Both the position numbers and the translations under genes were made by a program. From the NCBI GenBank assembly GCA_003427395.1, contig BFEA01000145.1, forward strand, positions 2,424,334 to 2,451,563: a DNA stretch of 27,230 nt. The letters are read 5' to 3'. Source of the stretch: Chara braunii. Lineage: Eukaryota; Streptophyta; Charophyceae; Charales; Characeae. Below the pieces are notes generated by a model. The model was not told where the DNA came from. It saw nothing but the letters and a program-made list of their open reading frames with translations, and made no database searches. This document shows positions 20,183 to 27,230 of the stretch, one piece after another. Every line of letters begins with the position of its first letter. Position 1 is the stretch's first letter.

Positions 20183-20448
20183 AGATCAGCTAGCGCAGTA
20201 GGTTTCATGCCTGAGCAGCAATGCGTAGGTGGTAGGTTCTATTCCCGTTGCCGTCACTGTCAGTGGCCTGAGGAGGATTGGTGGCCACAGACAGTCAACA
20301 GTGGTAATTCGTTGGGGCGAGTTGTGCCACCCTGTAACCTGTTTCAATGTAGAAGCACCAGGCCAAGTGGAAGTGGCTCCTCAGGTCCTGCTAAGGGCGG
20401 TCCGGACACACCCAATACACATCCTTTTTTTTTTTCTTTTTTTTTTTA
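20183..20448 (+). mobile_element. tRNA-derived SINE candidate
   Basis: Box A is TAGCGCAGTAGG (20191-20202) and box B is GGTTCTATTCC (20235-20245). An unrelated body follows, ending in a T-rich tract (20425-20448). Head-body-tail order is SINE-like. The T-tail rather than an A-tail is unusual, and the end could be a Pol III terminator region. Confidence 0.6.
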
Positions 20449-21892
20449 CAGATCCTAACAGAGCTCTCGGGTTGAGTCCTCAGGCAATACGACCATAGCT
20501 GACATTCATGGCATGATTCTATTACGACGCCTATTAGGGGGTTGAGACCCCCGATTTTTCACGATACTTCCAGAGGCTTAAAAACTCTCAACATCCCTGA
20601 CCGTGTCACAACATAAGCTCAATGATGAAGTTCGATAAGTCATGATCATGACATGTAATCTACAATAAGAGGTGGACCCCACTGGGCGGCGGCTTGGGAA
20701 AAAAAAGGCGCCCGATCGTTTTGGAGACCCCGCTGGTCATGGAAAGAGGTGAGGAAAGCCTCTTTGGAAAGGTTTTCCAGACCCGACCGCTGATGGAAAG
20801 GGGTTGCCGAAATGCTGACTGGGCGTTTCTACTACATGGTCGGCGGTCTGGAAAATCGCCGCCGAGTTCCGGTAGTCCTTTTCCAAACATCGCCCCCAGC
20901 AGAGCAGGGGGGGGGACATGCTCTCCAATGGCATCGGAAGGCCGGAGGGCGTGGTCCAGGCACCGCTGGAGGGGACCGTTTTCCGGACCAGCATGCCGCT
21001 GCGGACAACCGGTTTGTTGTCGCATGGTTGGCACATAGGCCCGCGGGGACAGGCCGGTTCCGCGTCCCCCTGTTTTCAAACGGCCCTGCAGCGGTGGACA
21101 GAAATTCGAATTCGAAATTTTTCGTAGGGTGAGAACGAGCACTGCAGGGGGTGTTGTTTTTGTACAAAAAAAAAAAAAAAAAAAGAGAACGACGGCCAGC
21201 CATGCAGCAGTGAGCTTCGTCCCTGGGTGTGCATGACTCCCATATTGCCCCAATGCTTCGAACACACCGGCGTCGACGTCATCTTCTCCTTCTGCGGTTG
21301 TGGTGACGTGCGTGCTGCGATGCCATCGCTGATGTCCTTCGCACGTGCAGGGGTTGAGGTCTGTGTGCGGGGGTGTCGTTCATGGTGCCGTCGTGACACG
21401 GTCTCTGTCTGTGTGCGGGGTGTCGTTCATGGTGCCGTCTTCCTACTCCTCTTCCGAACCAGCCACCGACGAAGGATTCATGGTTTCCAATCCAAAAAAA
21501 CAGGGAAGCCGTTCTCAACGTAGACACGCAGGAAGCGCGGCCAACTTTGCACACCCACAACCTCCGTAAAAAAGGAAAGGAATGCCTCTCCCAGACCTTC
21601 GTCTTCCTTCTTCACCTGTCTGTCGTCATCATCCCAGAAACGCCCCCCCCCCCTCGTCGTTGCCCGGAGACCTGCCGTCCCACTTCCCGCACGTCCCTGT
21701 GGGCCCCGGTGCCAACGTCAGGATGGAAAACACAACCCATGCCTCCAACGGTCATTTTATTGCCCGTACGTGCACCGCCGCGGGGGAGAGACTGATAAGC
21801 AGCCTGTGTACCACATGGCACCCGTTCGGCACATGTCACACCGCCTCGCACACAGCCGCACACGGACATGTCCTTGTACAGGCACAACGGAA
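20449..21892. other. GC-rich repeats, no gene
   Basis: 20680-21110 shares words (GGAAAGG, TTTTCCA, CCGCCG) with the TIR elements on either side but shows no clear ends. GAATTCGAATTC-like sequence is at 21103-21120 and poly-A at 21167-21184. A repeat of about 32 bases (CTGTGTGCGGG...GTGCCGTC) occurs at 21361 and 21409. Open frames overlap on all phases, as expected of GC-rich sequence. Confidence 0.5.
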
Positions 21893-22949
21893 GGCCATGG
21901 ACCCGTGCCCCTAGCGAACTTTCCTTTTTCGGATCCGACCTTCCAAGATTTCCTATTTGGGTAAGTGCGGCCGTTTCCAATGCCGAAGGTTGTGGTGGCA
22001 AAATGTTGAAAGAGTTTACGGTAATAGGAAATGTGGCCGCCAAGCGTCCCGAAATGGAAACTGCTGGTTTGTCTGAGTGACCGGCCGTGGAGCGTAGGAA
22101 CCAGCATGGTCCGGCACAGGGCGACTCTAGGCGGCGTTTGGGCGACCGGCGATCGGCGAATCGGGAATCGAACGGCGCCACTGCATTTGTTGGGGGTGGG
22201 TGGAGTCTGTGGCTGTGGTACCAGTCCCGGTTACCACAAACCCCCGATGTGACCGTTGGGGCGGACTGCGGACGCGGTGTCTGTGCCAGCGCCATCCCCA
22301 CCAAACCGGCAAGCGGACTTCCACGGCAATGCGCGGCGATGGAGGTTGGAGAAGGCTTGCATGACAGAAGCCCAAGGGGAGGAACCACCCACGTGCGAGG
22401 CAAGGTCATCACAGGCGCCTTCGCATGCAATCACTTCACCAACGTCGGCTGCCTGATGATGCCAACGGCATGCAAAAACCCCACCTTTGGAATTCGAATT
22501 CGAATTCAAATTCCAAAGGCCGGGGCTTTGCCTGCCAAAATGTTAACCGCTGACGCGGGGCCACTGAAGGTGGGCCCCGTCTCACCGTGCGACACCGTGC
22601 ATGGAACACAGTGCTGCTCCAGGACCCTACGAACCGGTTCGGCGGACATCCTGAAGTCCGGCCTGTGGCCGACATCTTGGAAACCTTTGGGATGCCTCCA
22701 CCCCCAACGTTCGAGAGTCGGCACAAAATTGCGGCGGAAATACCTCCCGCGGAACTGTTTCACGCCGCAGACCATGTGGAAACACAATTCCGCACTTTTC
22801 CAGCCCACAAAGCGCGGCGTGTGGGGCCCCGCGGAACACTTCCACGGAAAACACAAAACTTTTCCACAGATTTTTCCGGGCTATGTGGGCTCCCGGAAAC
22901 AATTATGCGGCAAAAGTTTTCCTTGCCGCATTCCTGTAGGGTCCAGGCC
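21893..22949. mobile_element. larger relative of the 607-bp TIR element
   Basis: Shares long blocks with 19254-19860: CCCGAAATGGAAA and GAGTGACC early on, CAACGTTYGAGAGTCGGCAC (about 22708), GACCATGTGGAAAC, GTGGGGCCCCGCGGAA, and the terminal CGCATTCCTGTAGGGTCCAGGCC. About 430 bp (roughly 22140-22560) has no counterpart and looks inserted. The left end at 21893 (GGCCATGGACCC) is weak. TAA follows the right end. Confidence 0.6.
22484..22519. repeat. 36-bp GAATTCGAATTC palindrome
   Basis: Near-perfect palindrome with a single mismatched pair. Similar alternating GAATTC/TTCGAA sequence is at 21103-21120 and 26128-26146. Confidence 0.95.
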
Positions 22950-22952
22950 TAA

Positions 22953-23084
22953 GGGTCTCGTTAGACACTCCTAAAAATGTCGATTTTTTGGAATGCAGTG
23001 TGGTTACACGCATTCCTTAAACCGAATTCGTGAAAGAAAATGTAAAACGGCGTTAGCACTCATAGGCAGTGTCTAATGGTCGGC
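22953..23084. mobile_element. 132-bp MITE with TAA target duplication
   Basis: The left end is GGGTCTCGTTAGACACTCCTAAA. The right end is a diverged inverse (AGTGTCTAATGGTCGGC). TAA flanks both sides (22950-22952 and 23085-23087), the duplication size expected for PIF/Harbinger Tourist-type MITEs. A relative lies at 26282-26415. Confidence 0.55.
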
Positions 23085-23640
23085 TAACCAAGGTCTAACC
23101 CATGAGCCCCCCTACCTCTAAGTACCAACCCAGCATGGCGCGGTTCATATATGGCTACTGTTGGCTGTCGAATATGCTGGTTGTTATGTATCGTAGTCTG
23201 TATGGATGTATGTGGTTGCTTTCTGTGAGCTAGTGTGATATCATAGTCTGTATGGATGTATGTGGTTGCTTTTTGCTACTAATGAGCCTTGATCATGTCT
23301 GTTTGCTAGGGAGAATAGACTTAGTGGTAATGGTGGAGACCTCGACCCTCGTCAACTGCCGCCGACCACCTCTGAAAGCCCACCACCCCAGAATGGGTCT
23401 ACCAGCATCAAGAGTTGGACACACCTCTTAATTCGACATTGGTTTCCCTACAAGGCACCCCTGCCCACCATAGGACTGCCACGGTATCACCATGCACCCA
23501 AACAACCCCTTACCACTCTCCAACCCGAGAGAGTAGCATCCATCCCTTGTCAACTCTCCCTTAGGAAAGGAACACGTCCCCACCCAAACCCGTCCAGAAG
23601 ATCATCCCTAGCTGATATGACGAACAGTATATATATAGAC
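23085..23640. other. no gene; small tandem repeat
   Basis: TAGTCTGTATGGATGTATGT is repeated with a 50-bp period (about 23193 and 23243). The rest is mixed sequence without a credible frame. Confidence 0.6.
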
Positions 23641-23654
23641 ATGATGAATGAGCA

Positions 23655-23735
23655 TAGTATGGAGTTGAACTCGGGGCCTCCAAATTACAATATCAGAGCT
23701 CTACCCACTGAGCTATTGAGGTCATTAGTCTGTAC
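23655..23735 (-). mobile_element. tRNA-like SINE head
   Basis: On the minus strand box A is TAGCTCAGTGGG (23704-23715), continuing TAGAGCT, and box B is GAGTTCAACTC (23662-23672). The anticodon loop region contains TTGTAA, perhaps from a tRNA-Thr(UGU); the stems are broken. Confidence 0.68.
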
Positions 23736-23814
23736 GGGCGCTATGCCAGGCTCGGGTTAAGTACGTGGGGTGCAACCTACACCAACCAATTGTGCTCGGG
23801 GGAAATTGTAGGCC

Positions 23815-23885
23815 GACAAAGTCGAACCCGCAACCTCCCCGTTGCAACACAGGAGCTCTGCCACTGAGCTACCACGTACTTGCTT
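23815..23885 (-). mobile_element. tRNA-Ala-like SINE head or pseudogene
   Basis: On the minus strand box A is TAGCTCAGTGGC (23860-23871) plus AGAGCTCC, and box B contains GGGTTCGAC (23821-23829). The anticodon loop reads TTGCAA, as in tRNA-Ala(UGC), but the anticodon stem is only partly paired and the acceptor does not close. Best read as derived from tRNA-Ala, not functional. Confidence 0.68.
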
Positions 23886-23929
23886 ACCAACTGACCGCCT
23901 CGAAGGTAAGACGCCAAGCATAGTGCCTC

Positions 23930-24045
23930 AACTGGGGCTGAATGGGGGAGCTCATTCAGCGTCAGTGCCCGCGTCCGCTGTCTGGTCAGGTTGCTCCAGT
24001 AGAGAGTGATGTTCCTCGCATGAGGTAAGATAGAAATGGAGTGTC
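23930..24045 (+). repeat. partial SINE body
   Basis: Carries the GGGGCTGARTGGG, CTGGTCAGGT and GAGTGATG blocks of the 6150-6447 family, ending at GATAGAAATGGAGTG. The last string recurs at 25204. Confidence 0.6.
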
Positions 24046-24046
24046 C

Positions 24047-24124
24047 AGTTGATGTAGCTCAGTGGTTAGAGCACCGGTTGGAAATGCGCATTGTGGTATA
24101 AGGTTGTGGGTTCAAAACCCCGCA
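24047..24124 (+). mobile_element. tRNA-like SINE head
   Basis: Box A is TAGCTCAGTGGT (24055-24066) with TAGAGC, and box B is GGTTCAAAACC (24109-24119). Box spacing is a little long for a tRNA, so a diverged head is likely. Confidence 0.68.
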
Positions 24125-24335
24125 GCCTTGCGCATGGACACCGGCAGGGCGTTAGGTTGACGGACACACATCCCCTTGGGCTGACACATGGTACTATTAC
24201 AGACACTGCCTGCGCACCACCCAAGGGTAGTCCACGGTGTTGTATGTTGGTTGTGGGCTTACAGGGTTTGCTTGGGGTGTTGGTCTTGGGCGTTCTGATC
24301 TTCTCCCCAGTCTGGCATATCACACGTTCGATCCA

Positions 24336-24405
24336 TATCTGGTAGTTGTCCATACGGTAGAGTCTTCTATTAAACGTTACAAGGTCACGGGTTCGAGCTT
24401 GGCTC
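24336..24405 (+). mobile_element. weak tRNA-like SINE head
   Basis: Box B is GGTTCGAGC (24390-24398). The box-A-like TAGTTGTCCATACGGTAGAG at 24343 is weak. GTTCGATCC at 24325 may be a remnant box B of a further head. Confidence 0.5.
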
Positions 24406-24655
24406 GGTCCTTGCGGGGGGTCCTTGTCCAGCTTGCCCCGTTCTCTCCTTGATACACACACACGATTTACAGAGTACACACATATACACGTACTAGTGGA
24501 GGTGATACGAGCACCTCTCACCAGTACTTACTATTCACTTCGCAGATGCTCCATCCCGGGGAGCAGCATACAACCATATATGCAGATATTCCACACCCAA
24601 TACTGTCTACATAGATTCACAGAATATACACATAAAAAAACAGACTGGGAAGCTA

Positions 24656-24959
24656 GTCACTGGTGGGGTCTAGTGCCTGCAGTAGGTTCAGGTAGGTCGG
24701 ATAGGGTGCCATTGGGTGCAGTTCCTACTGACATTCGGATAGAACTGTCTGGTGGCTATATATGGGGGCCTGTAGTTCATTGTCTCGGCGTGGCGTCCGA
24801 AGTCCTCGTTCGTCAAGGTTCGTCCAATTCCGCTTCCACCAGGGCTGTCACTGGTAGGGTCTAGTGCCTGCAGTAGGTTCAGGTAGGTTGGATAGGGTGC
24901 CATTGGGTGCAGTTCCTACTGACATTTGGATAGAACTGTCTGGTGGCTATCAGCCCTGG
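24656..24959 (+). repeat. direct repeat of about 110 bp, spaced 191 bp
   Basis: 24656-24767 and 24847-24958 are nearly identical, differing at only a few positions (for example GGTCGGAT versus GGTTGGAT). This suggests a recent segmental duplication within a SINE body. Confidence 0.95.
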
Positions 24960-25203
24960 TGCCTATCACTGCTGTTCGGTCCAAGTTGCCTGCTCGTGGG
25001 TAGGGCAACGGTCCTGAGTGCTGGTCACACTGAGGTAGGATAGTGGGATAGGGGGTGCGCTAGGAGTATGCCGAGAGGATGGGTTGGGATGGGGTCTCAT
25101 AAGGACACCCGCGGCTCACAGTTCCAGGTGATCACTGTGCACTCATTGACTGACCTCTACAACACCCTGGACTAACCAAAAAAAAAAAAAAAAAAAAAAA
25201 AAA
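24935..25203 (+). mobile_element. SINE copy with poly-A tail
   Basis: Ordered blocks match 6170-6447: CAGCCCTGGTGCCTATCACT, CTGTTCGGTC, CCTGAGTG, GTAGGATAGTGGGA, GTCTCATA and the terminal CCTCTACAACACCCTGGACT. Poly-A follows at 25179-25203. This copy shows the 3' end of the family best. 25204-25275 repeats part of the body once more. Confidence 0.7.
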
Positions 25204-25275
25204 GATAGAAATGGAGTGGGGGTGCGCCAGGAGATATATCGAGAGGAGTGGTAGGATGGGAGTCTCGTGAGTATG

Positions 25276-26281
25276 TGTAAAAAAAAACAAAAACAAAAGA
25301 AGGACTAGTCCTAAAAAATTTAGGATTCCCCAGGCAAAAGTTCCTGAAAAATAAAGCTCATCCCGAGCATCTAAAATTTTTAGGAAGCCGCATTTCATGG
25401 AGGCTTGGAGACGCGGGCAAGGCACCGTTGTCTCCGACTCCGTCGTGCAGAAGTCTGTCAGGCCAGGGGTCGGATATTGGAGGCCTCCAGTGCCGGGATG
25501 AAGGCAACGGCCACCATCAGTAGCCGTTGGTGGGTGAAGCGGACCGGGGATGGCAAGCGGGGGGACCCTGTCCTCCGTAGTCGGCCGTTGCCTTTGAAGC
25601 GAAATGCGGAGGAGGACAAGGCGCTGTGCCCTCCTGGTATCGACGATTTGCGGCCAGTTGAGGCCGTCCAACGGTTGGAATTCAAAGCAGTGGCTTCCGC
25701 CTCTGACCTGTTCTGCATATGGCGCCATATGAAGGACCTGCAGTCGAATCTGTCGGCATGCCGAAGTCCGTGTCCTTTGCGTGCTCGGAACACTCCCTCC
25801 AAAGCGCACATTCATGGCAGACGTGTATCCGAGGTTGCCTTTCCTGGTACTCGCTGTCATTGTCTTCTTGTTTGTCGTCTTCCTCCACATGTGCTTGGCG
25901 TTCCGGCCGTGGAAGCAACACTGCAAACGACGCGCATCCACGAAATGGACTTCTGCTGAGCGAGCAATGGCGAACTTCAACATCGGCGGACAAGTAGCGG
26001 CCGCGAGTGCAGGAGGCTCGGCTAGGGTGGTCCCTCGCCGGCGGTACAACCTCTCACACACCACACATGACTTCTCACTCCAGGCGAACACGGTTCCCTC
26101 CGGCCAGCCAGCGTGCGTCCACCAAAATTCAAATTCGAATTTTTGAATGCCTGCCTCCACTCGCTTTGACCTCCCCGTCATGAACCGGGCAGGGCCTGCC
26201 ACCCTGTGTACCACGGACACGAGGCTGCAATGGGCGGACATCGTCGGCGCGGCTCCGTGTACGTATATGAAAACAGGCCTT
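25276..26281. other. GC-rich sequence, no confident gene
   Basis: CCTAAA/TTTAGG hairpin sequence at 25310-25385 resembles the MITE interior at 26340-26395. Open frames cover 25405-25959 (plus), 25781-26146 (plus, with a hydrophobic stretch LVLAVIVFLFVVFLHM) and 25132-26337 (minus). They overlap, match no family I know, and the minus one runs into the SINE, so I do not call a gene. Confidence 0.4.
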
Positions 26282-26415
26282 GGGAGACCCTTTAGGACAG
26301 TTCCTAAACGCTTTTCTTTAGGAATGCGTGTAACCACTCCGCAGCAATTCCTAAAAATCTTTTAGGACTCTTCCTTAATCTCTTAGGATTCCTTTAGAAG
26401 TGTCTAACGAGACCC
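26282..26415 (-). mobile_element. MITE relative, about 134 bp
   Basis: Read on the minus strand it starts GGGTCTCGTTAGACACTTCTAAA and shares GTGGTTACACGCATTCCT with 22953-23084. TAA follows the plus-strand right end (26416-26418). No matching TAA is at the other end. Confidence 0.5.
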
Positions 26416-26820
26416 TAACTTCCATAATAATCTTGAATTTACCTGGGTCGGTCACCTGTGGATATACTGTCGCGCTCAAAAAAAAAAAAAAAAAAAAAAA
26501 AAAACCATATCTCAAGGCGGTCGCCCTTTTTTTTTTTTTTTTCAAAAAAAAAAAAACATATCTCAAGGCCGTCGCCCTTATAAAAAAAAAAGGACCACAG
26601 CGCGACTCGTTTTGCCTGCATTTTTTCCAAACAAAACTAAGGCCTGGCGCATCCTGCCTGATATGGCGTACATGCAGCCACGTCAGAGAAAAATGGCCTG
26701 GAAACATACTTGTGGTTCATGCAGGGATGTCTGGCGTGTAGTCGTTGACGGGTGCAGCGCATGTATCAGATTCTGAAAAATTTAATGAACTTCCTTCCTT
26801 CCGTGCCCATTGTCCACACC
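26416..26820. repeat. poly-A/poly-T tracts with a repeated 23-mer
   Basis: CATATCTCAAGGCSGTCGCCCTT occurs at 26507-26529 and 26557-26579 between long A and T runs (26479-26504, 26529-26542, 26544-26556, 26582-26591). No gene. Confidence 0.9.
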
Positions 26821-27230
26821 GACCCGCAAGTGGGACCTTGCCCCAGCAGAGTCTAGGGTGCAGTTTATAACCGCAAGGGGCAGCAAGGTCATGCTCACCC
26901 CCATTTCTCATCTCTGGACATTCAGATTCTTTTTTTTGAAAATTTTTCTTCTTTTCTTTTCTTAACGCCAGCTGCAACAGCCTACCGTCAGGCAGAGACA
27001 AGAGCCCATGTCATAATGATCTAAACAACTGGGACCTTTTCCCACCAATGCCAACGTTTAGGGTCCACTTCCTCACCAGGGGCTAGGTCCCACCTGCTCG
27101 AATTAACGGGTACTGACCGTAGATAGCAAAGATCAACGGCCGAAATCTCCTAATTTGCGCAAGTGGGACCTTGCCCCAGGGACAAGGTGCTGCTGGGGTC
27201 CAATTTTTTTTTTTTTTTTTTTTTTTTAAT
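26821..27230 (+). repeat. dispersed GTGGGACCTTGCCCCAG repeat cluster
   Basis: Units at about 26826-26899, 27027-27095 and 27159-27200 resemble those at 13691-13860. The window ends in poly-T (27206-27228). No gene seen. Confidence 0.7.

Noticed and set aside
22087-22974. 295-residue open frame on the plus strand
   Set aside because: Lies across the TIR-element relative and into the MITE; the homologous 19254-19860 copy has stops in that frame.
19127-24124. Functional tRNA genes
   Set aside because: Box A and B are good, but acceptor stems do not close and anticodon stems are broken in each case I folded by eye.
25781-26146. Small membrane protein with LVLAVIVFLFVVFLHM
   Set aside because: A single hydrophobic run in one of several overlapping frames, with no start context or homologue I can name.
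25132-26337. 401-residue open frame on the minus strand
   Set aside because: It crosses the SINE and its poly-A tail (poly-Phe at the end), matches no family I know, and overlaps equally open plus-strand frames in GC-rich sequence.
25310-26395. Telomere-like CCTAAA/TTTAGG words
   Set aside because: They are short hairpins in MITE-like sequence, not tandem CCCTAAA arrays.

Overview
The window looks like a repeat-dominated piece of a eukaryotic nuclear genome. There are long microsatellites, homopolymer tracts, an assembly gap of N, relics of retrotransposons and DNA transposons, and many tRNA-derived SINE-like heads. I found no convincing host protein-coding gene. Every recognisable protein-coding stretch belongs to a mobile element and is broken by stops and frameshifts. 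A green-lineage host, perhaps a streptophyte alga such as Chara, is my best guess. It rests on the plant/protist flavour of the elements and on an unverified memory of similar Chara proteins, so treat it as inference.

Layout. 1-180: AT, AG and CA microsatellites. 520-1240 and 2797-4402: two parts of a decayed L1/Tx1-like LINE ORF2 (reverse transcriptase; then the C-terminal part with a CCHC finger), separated by about 1.44 kb of non-coding sequence that may be an inserted TIR element. 4403-7510: LINE 3' region, SINE-like repeats in inverted orientation, a tandem duplication, an ATT microsatellite and nested foldback repeats.

7694-13529 is the centrepiece: a Penelope-like retroelement (PLE) with direct terminal repeats of about 0.58 and 0.60 kb. 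Its decayed ORF1 has a CCHC-like knuckle, low-complexity and coiled-coil regions and a SAP-like C-terminal stretch. Its decayed ORF2 has a GIY-YIG endonuclease BEFORE the reverse transcriptase. That is the permuted order described for the Chlamys/Naiad PLEs. The right terminal repeat contains a near-complete type-I hammerhead ribozyme core. A 19-bp minisatellite abuts both ends of the element.

13670-15220: small dispersed repeats, CT-rich minisatellite around the N gap (14269-14532), GT-rich and inverted GC-rich sequence. 15220-16230: a tandem pair with a period of about 530 bp. 16230-18560: AT-rich, C-rich and ATG-repeat sequence. 18590-23090: GC-rich repeats including a 607-bp TIR element (19254-19860), a larger relative (about 21893-22949) and an adjoining 132-bp MITE. 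23640-25200: a dense SINE cluster with tRNA-like box A/box B heads on both strands. 25280-27230: a MITE relative, GC-rich sequence, A/T tracts and dispersed repeats, ending in poly-T.

The elements do not form a pathway. What can be read is nested insertion: LINE and PLE relics, foldback elements and SINEs deposited in and next to one another. All identities were made by eye from motifs, and repeat boundaries are approximate.
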